The notes under the pieces are model-generated. The model worked only from the letters and a program-made list of their open reading frames with translations, was not told the DNA's origin and did not search any database. Of a stretch of 64,000 nucleotides of DNA, positions 45,633-57,656 are shown piece by piece. The DNA is taken from the NCBI GenBank assembly GCA_963693285.1, contig OY848919.1:4746436-4810435 (forward strand). Direction: 5' to 3'. The first letter of the stretch is position 1; every line of letters begins with the position of its first letter. The DNA comes from Xestospongia muta. Lineage: Eukaryota; Porifera; Demospongiae; Haplosclerida; Petrosiidae. The position numbers were made by a program, and so were the translations under genes.

Positions 45633-45906
45633 TGTCTCAATCCAGTCAACCAGCTGATGCACCAACTACCAGTGAAAACTTACCTCCACCACTTACTATT
45701 GTAGACTTGATGAATCATTTAACATGTTGTCAAATGTCTAGTACTACTAGTTTGAAAAGTTTTATACAAGATATTATTTCAGGAACGGTGAGTAATAGTT
45801 TAATATTTATGAACAACTAGTGTTTAATTTGTTTTGCTGTTGTTGAAGGTTAAAATTATTAAGAAAGTTGAAGAATTTAAAAGATGTCTCCTCGAACAAA
45901 AGTAAT
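45633..45906 (+). CDS. Two 3'-terminal exons of an unidentified gene
   Basis: Exon 45633-45786 (acceptor 'atttatttgtag', donor GTGAGT) encodes ...SQSSQPADAPTTSENLPPPL then TIVDLMNHLTCCQMSSTTSL and KSFIQDIISGT. After a 63-bp intron, exon 45850-45906 encodes VKIIKKVEEFKRCLLEQK and TAA, in phase. Composition looks coding. An upstream open segment at about 45042-45165 (LLQLKSAVEGSVVVSCLTSC) could belong, but its phase does not fit. No family recognised. Confidence 0.45.
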
Positions 45907-46977
45907 GATGACTGACTGACTGACTGACTCTCTCTCTCTCTCTCTCTCTCTCTGGGACTGGGACATCTCAAAGAAAGCTAGTATTAGGGTAAGACTACAG
46001 ATATAGACTTCTATCTAAGTCTTAATCCATATATTCAAATACTAAATGTACCAGTTATATGATTTAAAAGATGACACACTTCAAGCTATTATACATAGCA
46101 ATGATGGAAAAGAGACCAAATGTCACGTAATCATTCATTAATAATAATTTATTAATAATACATTATGTAATAAAATCACACATAATTTCCATTGATATTA
46201 ACAGAATCTTATTTCCATATTAGGAAATAACTTGATTGTGTGAAGACATATACAATAAAATACACAGAGGAATTATTGACCTGATAATAGCTAAAGCACA
46301 AAGAGAAGGTATGTCTGGAGACCCAATACAGTAACCAATCCATAACCTGTTTCAGCCTGCATGAACACGCTTCCTTAATATATTACTAAAAATAAAAAGG
46401 AGGTAAATGTGGAGGAGACACATGATTGTAAAGATAAAAATGATAAATAAATGATATTTAGCTAATGCCATTCTTTTTGTGTCCATTTGGACGTAGCACT
46501 GAGAAGCCAGTTACAAAGGAGGAAATGGATCAAGACATATCTGGTAGGGCGGCAAAACTGGACTAGAGTCTCTATAACAGTAACATTCATGTATACAGAT
46601 ATTTCATGTAACTTGGATGTCATTGAGAGAAATGTGTCAATTTTTTTCCTAGTTGTTCAGTGGACTGGGTCATAGAATTACAAGCTAACCAACAAAGCTG
46701 GTCAATACAATTGGTTAAAAAGACCACATAGTATTGTCAGCTGGTGACTGGTATTAATGCTGATCAAAAACTGTCACTGAAGGTATATAATTCTGGTTTA
46801 ACTATAATCGTTTGTTTCAGTCAACATTATTTGTGACATTACATTACAAAGATGAAGCTGTCATACTTGTTTTTAACAATTTTGGAGCTAGAATAGATAG
46901 TGTACTGTAATGTTTTTATGTATCTAGAAGACTATTAATTAATTGTTGATCAGATCAATTAAAAATCAATTAATGTT
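45907..46977. other. Mostly non-coding stretch with one exon-like string
   Basis: Contains a (CT)n run at 45929-45953 and, on the + strand at about 46474-46554, an open string FGRSTEKPVTKEEMDQDISG followed by RAAKLD and TAG. That resembles a short C-terminal exon but has no identified partner. Nothing else supported. Confidence 0.3.
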
Positions 46978-48580
46978 GGTCACGCGTGGTTAGAGCCTGC
47001 TATTTTTCCCGCCAAATTGTCACGAGTTTGTGCCTTGTGTTTGTCGTAATGAAGCATGACAGAGATGTCTTGAAAATATTAAAAAGACTCCATTTGAAAG
47101 CCTTTTTAGTTCACAGACCCCCGTGGGTCTTCGTCGCTACGACTCATCTCTTCGTTCTCCTCTTCGACCCTCTTCACGACTCGTCTCTTCGTTCTCCACT
47201 TCGCCCTCTTAACGACTCGTCTCTTTGTTCATCACTTCGTTGGATCCCTCCTCTTCGCTGGATCATCCTTTTCATTTTCTTTTCTGTTCTTTTTTATTTA
47301 ATTATTATTTTATTTATTTTCTGTTTTTTTTTAATTTTTATCTTTTAATTTTTGTTCAGTTCGCTAATTGATTTTTCTCTTCGTTTCTACAGGACTCAAT
47401 TGGAAGTAACCACGAGTTGTCTGATGTTCTCTGATGTCTTAGACTGTTCTCTGATGTTCTCTGGTGTTTTAACTGTTCTCACTTCTCTGGATGTAAAAGA
47501 TGAGTCGCTCTCCTGCCTGGTCTCTTCTATCTTCTTCTTTCAAGCCTTCTTTCCTTTTCTTTTTTTTTATTTTTATTTTTTTGGGCTATCCAGCCCATAC
47601 AAACCCTATTAATTATCTTCCCCCTGCCGCCTGGCGGCCTCAAAAAAAATTTTTTTTTTAATATCCGAGGCCGCCAGGTGGCGGGGGGAAGCTCTGATCT
47701 TCTAGGGTGTGTGTGTGTGTTGGTGGTCCCTTTTCACTTCCTCTGTCTCTCTTCACTCTCTATCTACTCATTGTCACCATCAGTTATTAACTACTCTCTC
47801 TTTCTTTCCCTGCAGGAGCAGCACTGGTGAAAAAGGTGAGCTGTCTCTCCATCCATTCACTTCTCATCCATTCTTAAGTTATCCAGTTGTTATTCTTCTA
47901 TCTTTCTCCCTCTATGTTCTCAACTTGTGAACTGATTGGACTCTTGGGAACTCTCTATCTTCTCTTTCCTACAATTGCTGGATTGGAGACCTTCACTGGA
48001 CTTCTTGGGAACTCTCTATCTTCTCTTTCCTACAATTGCTGGATTGGAGACCTTCACTGGACTTCTTGGGGACTCTTAAACTACAAAGACTGTTTAATTT
48101 TTTTTGTTTAAATTTTTTTTCATATTTTGTTATATGTATTACTTTCCTTTAAAAACAATTTTCACTAAAATTCTCAAAAGTCAGTTTTAACTTTTAAAGT
48201 AACTTTAACTTTGAAATAGATAACTTTTTTCATAGAAAATAATTTAGTTTAGAATTTAATTTCTTTTGAAACTCTAATACTAAAAATTACTTACCATTGC
48301 TGCTGTATACTATAATCATACTGACAACTATAGTAATATCATTTTATTTATCAGTTTTGTATCATATTTTTTACCCGTTTTGTATCATATTTTTTACATT
48401 TAACCATATTTTTTATATTTTAATTAAAATTTTTTTACAAAAAGTAATTAAAAATCTATTAAAACGTTTTGCTCGTTAGTCGTGTGCTAATGATTGATAT
48501 TTTCCCGCCATAATAGTGGTCACGCGTTTTTTTGCTAGTTGTGTACACGTGCTGATAATATTTTCCCGCCCAATCAATGT
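46978..48580 (+). mobile_element. Diverged solitary copy of the interspersed element
   Basis: Reverse orientation relative to the array copies and much diverged, but collinear. The order is: a GTCACGCG motif with TTTCCCGCC near the start; a CTTCGTCGC stretch; a 'tttctacag' acceptor followed by GACTCAATTGG; 'gatgttctctg' repeats; the GC hairpin (47617-47691); a GT-rich run; the mini-exon GAGCAGCACTGGTGAAAAAG with flanking CAG and GTGAGC; and a second GTCACGCG with TTTCCCGCC at the far end (about 48.5 kb). It also has a private 66-bp tandem duplication at about 47935-48085. It shows which parts of the array copies are conserved element sequence. Confidence 0.6.
47617..47691. repeat. GC-rich long hairpin (solitary element)
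   Basis: Same structure in the opposite orientation. Arm bases differ from the array copies at several positions, but pairing is kept by changes on both sides (for example CTTCCCC pairing with GGGGAAG), as expected if the fold is under selection. Confidence 0.8.
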
Positions 48581-49865
48581 GGTTTAATTTCTATTTCAGA
48601 AATAGTGTTTTTAATCAAGTTCTTCTCAAATGTTTATTTCTTTTAATAGTCAAAATTAATCTTTTATTTATCGTTTAATTTTTTAAAAACTATTTAAGAA
48701 GTTTAGGGTTCAGTGTCTACACACAAATTTTATTACACTTTTTTTAATTGTAGATAAGATAAAAAATTTATAGCATTAAATTTGTGCCACCATTATCATG
48801 TAATCTTAAATACAAAATTGAGCATACACCTGAGTTCCATGGCTCAGCAAGTGATGTAAAGGACTCTGCTATACAGTATCGGAATGAGTCTATTAGTATG
48901 GGTTTGAGTCCAACTTGTTTGATACTTGTCTGTGTCTATTACGTAACTATTAGCAAACAAAATTATTCTGTTTTTAAAAGAATAACAAACATAATAGTGG
49001 GTAGTAGGATATAAACAAAATACAATTGAACAATTATAGTTCATTGTCTTAGCTTTGTATCCAGATGCTTGATGAACATTTTTAAGTATAAATTTAATAA
49101 AACATGGAATATCCTCATCCTAATCCAAATTTGTTTTAGATAATGCAATAGTATGCAAAAAATAGATTATGTGGAAAATGTTATTCATTTTAAAAGTGCA
49201 GATATTTCAGGCTAAACTAGGATAACTGGTTTGTCTTGGTCTGTAGAACTGGTTTGGTAAAGATTCCACAGATATTCTGAAAAAAGAGAGTCTTACAAAG
49301 TTTATTTGGTGGTCTAGTTTTAATACCAGTAATCTCTTCTTATTTATTAAAAACAATATCTTATTAATGGCATAATCACATTTTATTCTCATAATAATAA
49401 TATATATTCTAAACTAAGAACATCCTCTATATTGAACTCTCCTCAGTGTCTTGATCCAGTCCATGCTAATATCCCAAAGCGTCCACTACAGACTACAGAG
49501 AGGGTCACATCTTAAAAGCATGTCTTCATTATAGACACTTTTAAACCTTATTTTTCTTAGATATATATCCTTTACCCTCCAGTCCATACATGAACTAGAC
49601 CATACCACTTCTTACATATACATGTACTTACTTTCTATCTGGACTAAGGGTCCATCCAGCCAAGGACCAGCTAAGATTCTTGTTATACTAAGAGCTAACC
49701 AAACAGTTGTAGGCTTTGCTGACTATTAGCATCATAATGGAGACTGTTGAGTATGAGGAGAGGTATAATTGAAGAACTGTTTGTTCCAGTCAATACATCA
49801 AGCCTATAGAAAAGAAGAAAGGATGCTATTGAATTAAGATTCAAGGAAACTCTATTTCATATGAA
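48581..49865. other. No gene recognised
   Basis: AT-rich sequence without splice-bounded coding blocks or clear repeats. Confidence 0.4.
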
Positions 49866-50222
49866 AGCTGAGGACGGACATTCTAATTCCTATTTGCTGT
49901 TTCTTCTGCACATCTTTGTGTATTTTAAAAATTCCAATTAACGACCTTGATAACTTTCAATTTCTTATTCCTTATTCCATTCTTTGCATATGTGCCATTT
50001 CTAGGCTTTTCTTGTTATTAATAAAACACAGAGCACGAGCACCAAAAACTGTCTCTTAGAATCAAGCGTCAGTGAGATGTTTCTAGTTGGGTTGGGTTCC
50101 TGATTTTGGTTGTATATTCTATGAGTGTTAATTACAGAAGCCAAGGACATACATTCCAACTCCATATAATCCCATCTGATTAAAATAAGAAATAGGAATT
50201 GGAATGTCTGTCCTTAGCTTAC
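49866..50222. mobile_element. MITE-like element, first of a tandem pair
   Basis: Left end 'gctgaggacggacattct' and a matching inverted end 'gaatgtctgtccttagct' (50200-50219). The interior carries 'cttagaatcaagcgtcag' and 'gttgggttgggttcctgatt', both repeated in the next element. No coding sequence. Confidence 0.7.
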
Positions 50223-50600
50223 GGAAACCTCAGTAGACATTCCCATTCCTATTTCCTATATCTTCCACGCACATTCGTGTATTAAAAAATTTCAATTAAG
50301 GACCCAGTTGATGAGTTCAATTTCTTATTCCTATTTCCATTTTTGGCACATGCGCCTTTTCTAGGCTTTTCTTGTTACTTAATAAAACGCAGAGTGCGAG
50401 TAGCACGAGCCGTCTCTTAGAATCAAGCGTCAGCGAGATGTTTCCAGTTGGGTTGGGTTCCTAATTTTGGTTGTATATTGGAATTGGAACCCATCAACTG
50501 CCATCTTTAATTGGAATATAAGGTGTGTTTAATTGGAATTTAAGTGTGCGGAAGAAGTTGGAAATAGAAATAGGAATGTCCGTCTAAGGCTTCCGTATTA
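50223..50600. mobile_element. MITE-like element, second of a tandem pair
   Basis: Starts 'acctcagtagacattccc', ends with the inverted 'ggaatgtccgtctaaggctt' (50572-50591), and shares the interior of the preceding element at about 85-90% by eye. Two related elements lie head to tail with almost no spacer. Confidence 0.7.
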
Positions 50601-50949
50601 GCTTCCATAATTTCAGTATGCTTATTCTATATTCTAATCTTGTACTCATACCAAGTACTACTAAACCCACTATAAGGACACTCATTGATAAAACCAAGGT
50701 GATGAATACCGACAGATGATAAAAGTTATAGTTGATAGACGAATTGATGGATAGAGATGGATAGATATTATAGATAGCTATGTGGGACATTAGATAGATG
50801 TATGAATAGATAATACTTACCTGCCAGTAGTCATTGTCCAATTATTGCAGTAGTTCTAATAAACATATAAACAGTCTATATCAATATAGAGTAAGTAACA
50901 CACAGTAATAGCAGAACTTACTAAGGCAAACTTTGAACTAGTCATATCT

Positions 50950-51106
50950 CACTATGTTCTTTTACTTCTACGACAGTTATCTGATTTTGAAGAGTGGTCT
51001 CTTCATGTGGCAACTCTTGTGTACTCAAACCAATAAACAAAGCAGCTAATGATTCCAATTGCCCTGGTTGCTGCTCCATCATCAAACTGGAACCTCCTGA
51101 AACATT
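50950..51106 (-). CDS. Exon-like fragment of an unidentified gene
   Basis: After an acceptor (GTTAATGTTTCAG) the minus strand reads GGSSLMMEQQPGQLESLAAL then FIGLSTQELPHEETTLQNQI and TVVEVKEHSEI, then TGA. The residue mix (Glu/Gln/Leu rich, no low complexity) looks coding. The frame stays open a further ~150 bp upstream. No family recognised and no partner exons found. Confidence 0.35.
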
Positions 51107-51169
51107 AACAGTATTTGGCGGATGTAGATTAGAGATAGTTAGAGGAAGCCCTCTATTAAAGTTAGAGCT

Positions 51170-51275
51170 TCTGCTGACGTGAGAGAATTCAATAAGAACA
51201 ACAAAGAAGGGGTTAAAATTTTGGATAACTTTCTGCGGCTAATGGCTGTCAAAGAGACACTATTTATCATACTCA
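51170..51275 (-). pseudogene. Inverted relative of the gene start at 44366
   Basis: On the minus strand this reads SLTAISRRKLSKILTPSLLF then LLNSLTSAEALTLIEGFL and stops. It matches the unidentified gene beginning at 44366 in sequence and frame but lacks the ATGGCGTCA start. Confidence 0.5.
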
Positions 51276-51360
51276 AAGGTCCTAACGTCTTTTTTAATGG
51301 GTAAGGTAAGTTTCTTTTTTAAATATGTTACTAAACTGATAAATTCTTAGATGTGCTTTA

Positions 51361-51470
51361 GATCTTCTAGACCTCTTCAGGGCACTATGGCAGTGATGGA
51401 TTCATGGGACATATGTACAGATTGAAATATTGACTCAAGGCATCAGAAAGATAAATGTTAAATATTGTTT
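51361..51470 (+). pseudogene. Degenerate copy of ZMAT2-like exon 2
   Basis: 'ttctagacctcttcaggg' and 'gatggattcatgggaca' align with 57551-57600, including the CTCTAG acceptor. Later indels destroy the frame. Confidence 0.5.
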
Positions 51471-52666
51471 ATCTAAAACACTCGGAGGACATGTATTCAT
51501 TGCAAGCGTACATATATGTTATGGTCCAATTACAAAATTTTGGTCTGTTTTGAAACATTGAGTTGACTGCTTTAAAACAATTTTGCCAACTTTAAAATGG
51601 TCTAGCCCAATAAAAGTAATATTTGATGCAAATATATTAGCTCCTTTTAATCATAAATACAAACTGTAAAGAAAGCAATTGGCGTCTTGTCTTATAACAA
51701 CCAACTGGTATTCTTGTTCAAATAAAGGCTACTGTTTAAACTTTAATCACAGTTCAGTTTTTAAGAGCGTTAGCAATGTTATCATATGCAATTTAAACTT
51801 ACAGTTTCTGTTTTATTAATCATAATGTAAAGATTTAGAGATTGAGTAGTTAGCTTTTTCACTTGACATGGAGTTAGTTGTAAAGTGGGCCTGGCCAGTT
51901 TATTTATCAAGCTATGCAGTATAGAATGGGCTACCAGCTGTTTTAAAGTGGTCATCCATAACTTATAATATATAAATATATTATGTGGATATAATAAATA
52001 ATATTTAGAAAGCACCAATATTTCAATATTTTTGTGAATCAAGCTCTTCCTTCAACATCAGCAACCAATCATGTTAATTCATATATTGAGTACAAATGAA
52101 TAAACATTTCTTAAAATTAATGTCTGCATGTTTATTTCCATATACAGATTCTAATTAAGACATCTAGGAACAAATTTTAGGGAACTACTTCAATTATAAT
52201 GCTATTATTAGAATTTGAAGTTAAGATATTTTGTTTCTTTGTAAATTATTCTTTTTACTTATCAATAAAATGACCTCTCCTAAAATTGCCATGTAATGAG
52301 TCTTATTTATTAGAGTCGCTAATTTTATTATTAATGTACAGTATTACTGTCTTGTTAATTACTGTTTGCGACAACAAAAAAGGAATCCAGATTGTCAATA
52401 ATCATTTACAGTTCGAGAATGTTATGAAGACTAGAAAGCCAAACACACACAAAGGAAGGTTCTAAAACACTTCTTGAGTTTACATTGAAAGCTAGCTCCT
52501 TTGCTATTCTACCTACCTCTATCACTGAAATTGTTACCACCCTAAATGCACATAACTTATATATAACATGTTATTAATTGCAAAACAAATGTCATAAGTA
52601 AATAGTGTATAATGCATACAATGTACTTAATAGTTAGTTTACATACATGGCATATTGTTTTAATGA
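51471..52666. other. No gene recognised
   Basis: AT-rich intergenic sequence downstream of the second POT transporter; no repeats stood out. Confidence 0.4.
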
Positions 52667-54292
52667 TCAGTTGATAGCCATGGACTTAATACTATAAGAT
52701 ATTTCTTTTTCATTTGTACATAGCTGTTCTTCTCTGTCCAGTCGTCTCTCAGTATATTGTGTAATTATAACTCTCTCATTAACATCAGATAGTTCATTAC
52801 GTTGTCTATACTTGTATCTATATGCAGCAATAGTGTATATGATGATTGAGATCAGCACAAGGCATGTTCTAATAGCATAATACCAAATAAAGTCCCAGTT
52901 AATGAGAAATAGCTCTAATACAAACACATCTAAGCTTGATATACCATAATGCATCAACCACAGTCCTATCAATATACCTTGCATAGTACGAGGTGCTTGA
53001 GCTAAAATAAACCCCAAATTGCCAATTGAGGAAAAAATTATACTAATACCTCCAAAGATCTGAGATATGATTGTGACTTGTGATAAAATAGTGAGTTCAG
53101 TTGTACATTCACTGCTTGATGTTGCATTCCCTATAACGTTATAGAAATCTGTTGAATATATATGATAACTGGTCAATGCTATTAACTGTAGCAACACAAA
53201 TATTAGTCCAATCCATATTTGCTTTAACATGGTTGGAATATAGCGAGAGAAGAAAGGAACAATCAATAATTGGTGTACAGGAATAGCCACGAGCACTATA
53301 GTATATGGTATAATTAATGGATATTTCAAATTAATAGACATACTATCAGTACACCATTGTCCGGAATTAAAATCCAGAATTGGTAGAATTGAATTTGAGT
53401 ACTGAAAAGAATAGGCAAAGGATCCAAAAAGTATAATAGCAATCATGTTCCAAAAGCTCTTAACATCTTCAACTTGTTCAGTAGTGAATGGTCCTCCATA
53501 TCTTTCTTTACCAAGGTCTAGTCTGGAAGGAGGAGGCTCTCCGTAAGTAAACGCACTACGTCTAACTGGTCGTTTGTGTTTCCAAGCATATCTCAATACT
53601 CTCCAGATTTGTTTGACAGGATTGTTGTGTTGAGCTGGCTCAATTATCAAATGGTGTTTGAAGCAACAAAAAGGTAACAAACCAATAAGAATAGCAATTA
53701 TAGTACCTGGTATGAATGCTATGTTATAACTCAGAGTCATAACTAGCAAACTAGATACCAGATAGGGTACTGCATGAACCCAACAAATCCAGTGAACGAA
53801 ACTACTAAGTTCTTCAGATGGTGCAAACTGAAGTTGATCTGTTCCAAATTGGATTATATTGGCTTCAAAGAGGCATAGACCAATAAAATAAAGGAAAGCC
53901 GCTGGGGGTATGATGATTAGGAATACTAAATTATCATAAAGATAATCAAAGGCAACACTGAACATAATAATAATATAACTGAAGAATAGTATTACTGTCC
54001 CAATTATAATTACTTTATATCTCATCCATTTCTCACCCAGTAATCCAAGAAAGGGAAATGAGAGACAGACAATAGCAAATATACCAAAGAAAACAGTATT
54101 AGTAATGACTGATGAGGAAGAAGAATAATAGAAGCTAGGAATTAGCTGCGAAAGGGACGAGAAAAAAGTTGTACTAAAACACAATATCAGAACTAAGATG
54201 GCACCTTTAGATCGAACAAATGATGGTCGATATTTTCTACAACAAGATGGTCTTCTATAATTAGATATCAGTAAAGTATGTTCGTCAGCCAT
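52667..54292 (-). CDS. Second POT/SLC15-like transporter, intronless
   Basis: 541 aa, paralogue of the nested gene at 37477-39189. Shared segments include SFPFLGLLGEKWMRYKVIII, FGTDQLQFAPSEELSSFVHW, SAFTYGEPPPSRLDLGKERY, then GGPFTTEQVEDVKSFWNMIA, FILAQAPRTMQGILIGLWLM, and the basic tail with RYKYRQRNELSDVNER. About 12 hydrophobic segments. The first half of the membrane domain and the large extracellular-type loop diverge most, so the two may differ in substrate. TM1 again lacks a visible ExxER. One uninterrupted frame of family-typical length, so probably functional. It lies beside a FAM114A pseudogene in the same order as the first copy. Confidence 0.8.
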   Translation of the reverse strand: MADEHTLLISNYRRPSCCRKYRPSFVRSKGAILVLILCFSTTFFSSLSQLIPSFYYSSSSSVITNTVFFGIFAIVCLSFPFLGLLGEKWMRYKVIIIGTVILFFSYIIIMFSVAFDYLYDNLVFLIIIPPAAFLYFIGLCLFEANIIQFGTDQLQFAPSEELSSFVHWICWVHAVPYLVSSLLVMTLSYNIAFIPGTIIAILIGLLPFCCFKHHLIIEPAQHNNPVKQIWRVLRYAWKHKRPVRRSAFTYGEPPPSRLDLGKERYGGPFTTEQVEDVKSFWNMIAIILFGSFAYSFQYSNSILPILDFNSGQWCTDSMSINLKYPLIIPYTIVLVAIPVHQLLIVPFFSRYIPTMLKQIWIGLIFVLLQLIALTSYHIYSTDFYNVIGNATSSSECTTELTILSQVTIISQIFGGISIIFSSIGNLGFILAQAPRTMQGILIGLWLMHYGISSLDVFVLELFLINWDFIWYYAIRTCLVLISIIIYTIAAYRYKYRQRNELSDVNERVIITQYTERRLDREEQLCTNEKEISYSIKSMAIN

Positions 54293-55072
54293 AAATCACT
54301 TTGAAGGAGGGACTAACTACGCCCGACTATGCATGGCGTTTGTAATAACGGACCGACATTTGGTTGACTTGCATTGGCAGGGAACACACTTTCATTTAGT
54401 ATATATGAAGTATCGCCAAATAAATCAATAACGTCACAGTAAATTAAATCAAGCAAGACTTAAATGGCTGCATTGTTTTGACTATTTTTATATTGACAAT
54501 GATGAGTGCTCTGAAAACAAAGTTATATTAATAATTGCAATTACTATGACAACAAGATGTTTGATGCAATGAAACTGATTTAAAATATTCGTTTGTGTTT
54601 TGTTGATAAAACTATTGTTAATGAGAATTAAAAACATTTAAAAATCAATGCATTTGAGGATCCAGTGACTAAGATTCATCATGTTTATGTTACTTGTGTC
54701 AAAACACAAATGTCGAAAATTATTAGTTGTTTTGGCAAGTTATAGCAATTGTGTATAAATGATGTTTGACAAGAAGTACAAAACAATGAATACACCATAT
54801 TCTCTAATTAATGATTATTATTATATTGAGAAGACCATCATCTTATAATAAATAATTGTTCATTTGACATTATGAATCTACTACCAGCTGTTGTTATGAT
54901 AATTATCAAATATAGTCAAAACTGTTAGTTCATTATATGTGTATGTTGAAACATCAAAGATCAGAACTATAGCAATGTATAGAGTACAAAAGTTTTTATA
55001 ATATTAAGTATTAATAATCAAAGTAATTGGTAATTGCCATAGCATACCTTACAACAATATATCAATATATAG
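54293..55072. other. 5' flank of the second POT gene, no gene recognised
   Basis: AT-rich, no exon-like segments. The FAM114A exons that would be expected from the duplication (exons 3-9) are absent here. Confidence 0.45.
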
Positions 55073-55225
<153 letters not shown>

Positions 55226-56597
55226 AATGGGATGTGGGTAGAGCATACTTTGACTTGAGCACATGTTAAATGAGTAAAAAATGCAAACAACCTGGTGTGA
55301 TATGTGCTTGTTGTGGCAATGATCTTTTGAATAGAAGCACAGACAGTCTTTTATTAACTAGCGCTGCCTTGTGTCGTGTACTGCTTTAAGAGGTGAAGTT
55401 CAAGCAGCTTCAAGACCTTTACTGGCCATCGTTGACTCATGTGGAACAGGTGTTAATAGAAACGGAGGAGGCCAAAAGTGCACAAGGTGTTTCTGTAACT
55501 TGCAAGATTTTTGTAGCTGTATGAGCCCTATATGCACTTGTACATGTCTCCAAGACCTTTCCTTTTACCAAAGGGTTGGCAATGCCAGACTAAAAAAATC
55601 CTGTGAATGTGTCTTGTTTAGGACTCTACTGATCCTTTCTTCCCTATATTTGCTTCACTTTCTGTGAACGAAATTTAAAAAAGATTAAACATAGTCATAA
55701 ATTAAAAATTGGCCCATAATTGTTTGAAGATAATAACATTGTAGCAAAATAATGAATTTAAAGATTGGCAAGTTGGCTTAACAATAGAGAGAGAGCATAG
55801 TCTATTGAACAATATGTACACTTTTCTCTTTGATACAAATTGCTCTTGCAATTCAAGACATTTAGCTTTACTTAAGTGATCAGATTATTATTTAAATACT
55901 AGTTAGTTTAATCTGATTGGCAACTGAAATTCAATTAAGTGTAACTCTTTGTTAGACCCCTCTTGGCCACTAGCAATAACCTCTATAGAACAGCCATAGC
56001 TTTTGATGCACACCAATGATGGCCCATCATAATGTAAAAGCTGATTAAATTTATTATTTACTAACTGAATAGTAAGTGGTTAAAGTATGCACTTAAGTTT
56101 ATTCATTCATTATTCAATATTGCTTCCCTATGTTGCATATAAGTCATGAATGGTCATATGTATACATGCGTAGTCTTTAACAATTATAGGACAGATGTTC
56201 CACATTGTAGGCAGTAAACAATATACATATATTATAATTGAATATTTATAGAGTAAAACTTTGAACTTACTAAAACAATACGTGAACAAATATAACTAAA
56301 ATCAATATCACAAGATAACACATATTTTTTTAATTTCAGTCAATACAATTATGAAAAGAGATGCATAAATTCAGGAATCTGACCAGGAGAATAAAAGCTT
56401 ATAGGTCACATCATGTGTAAGTACAAGTGTTTATAGACAGAATCTCCTTAAGAGAATAGATTATGAGTGTAATATATTATAAAGCACATTTTCTTTTTGT
56501 TCTATAGCCAGTAACTATTATAGTACATGTAATGTGTGCCTATATGGTATACCTTTCTCCTATTACTTTTCATCCTCACAACTGTTGATGTATTCTT
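55226..56597. other. No gene supported
   Basis: A 98-codon frame at 55371-55667 contains many Cys but shows no domain, no conserved splice context and no relative in the window; not called. Confidence 0.4.
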
Positions 56598-57331
56598 TTC
56601 TTCTTTCCTACTTCAGTCATTTCTTGAAATAATGATACGCCTTCAACTCTACTAGGTGATGGTGACACACCTAATTTTTCCTCTACTCCACTCACTACTG
56701 TACCTAAATAACCTTTATATTATCTTACAGGACACAGATGTTGACCAAACATCCACTCCAGCTCCAACTTACAGTATTTCCTGAGGTTTAAAAAGATGAT
56801 TTGGTTGAGTCTCTGAGGGACTAGATACACTAGAACACAACCTTGCCTCAAACTGTACTATGAGAAATTCAAATGTAGGTTTTACCTTTTTTACTTTAGT
56901 GATGTTTCTGAATCAATTTTCTGACTGGGTATTGCTACATTGAGATTTAAAATATTCTGTGGTTCAAATTTGGTACTAGTTGTGAGTCCCCTATATTTTG
57001 TAAAGTCTCATTGCTGAACTTCAAATTCTGCAGTGATCTGAGGCAGCTGCAGCTTTAAGTCAATAATATACAACACAAATGGACTCATTGTAGAAGATGT
57101 AGTTAGTTTTGTACCTCCTTGAGCTGAGGTATATTGTGTTTCATTTCCAGTAAATGATTCAGTGGTCTCATCAAAGATATTAGAGTCTTGCAGACCAGCT
57201 TAATATAAGACTACCATATTCTAAAATTAGGAATAAGGACTACGAATTTATTAAGTAAAATACTACCTTTTTGGGGTTTCTGAATCACTTTCAGTACTGT
57301 CATGCTCACTTTCACTTTCATTATCTAACAT
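56598..57331 (-). pseudogene. FAM114A: FAM114A pseudogene (exons 1 and 2 only)
   Basis: Exon 1 copy 57267-57331 reads MLDNESESEHDSTESDSETP and keeps a GT donor (compare MADNESESEFASAESDSENP in the gene). The exon 2 copy (about 57180 to 56600) keeps recognisable pieces such as 'acacaatatacctcagctca' and 'ggtgtgtcaccatcacctag', but has internal stops and indels: an in-frame TGA soon after 'gttcagca', and loss of the WGWGWSG segment. No later exons follow; the next homologous block on the left is the second POT gene. Confidence 0.8.
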
Positions 57332-57441
57332 TCCTTCTAGTCTCAGACCAATACTACAAGGTGAGGTCCTGTTTCCAAACCAATATTTCAAAAATTCTGT
57401 TCCAAAGTAACTTAGCCACACCCTGTAATTACAATTTAAAA
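57332..57441. promoter_or_regulatory. Duplicated divergent promoter (FAM114A pseudogene / ZMAT2-like)
   Basis: Counterpart of 44279-44365: flanked by the same first codons on both sides, with 'gtaattacaatttaaaaATGG' before the + strand start. Confidence 0.5.
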
Positions 57442-57656
57442 ATGGCGTCAGCTAAAGATGTGAGTTATAATACCTCTTTTTTAGACGTGTATGTGTGGCT
57501 AAAGAACAACTTAACACAAGATCTAAAATACATTAATTCTTCATGTTCTCCTCTAGACTCCTTCAGGTCACAATGATGGATTCAGACGAACATGGGACAG
57601 ATCAACTTACGAAATGTTAGCTCAAGAGAGACTCAAGAAACATCAAGAAGATAAAG
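57442..57656 (+). CDS. ZMAT2: ZMAT2-like gene, first two exons only
   Basis: Exon 1 57442-57459 (MASAKD, donor GTGAGT) and exon 2 57557-57656 (TPSGHNDGFRRTWDRSTYEM then LAQERLKKHQEDK, donor GTATTT) join in phase. FRRTWDxxxYExLAxxRL is, from recall, the N-terminal signature of ZMAT2/Snu23 (FRRKWDKDEYEKLAEKRL), a C2H2 zinc-finger protein of the U4/U6.U5 tri-snRNP. I found no downstream exon with the zinc-finger CxxC...H motif up to 64 kb, so this is either a 5' fragment or a gene with a very long intron. Confidence 0.6.

Noticed and set aside
47352..47612. 86-codon + strand frame in the solitary element
   Set aside because: Crosses an acceptor-like CAG and the minisatellite; Phe/Leu/Ser-rich and not conserved as protein in the array copies.
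55371..55667. 98-codon Cys-rich frame as a secreted peptide gene
   Set aside because: No signal peptide at its start, no splice support, no relative in the window.
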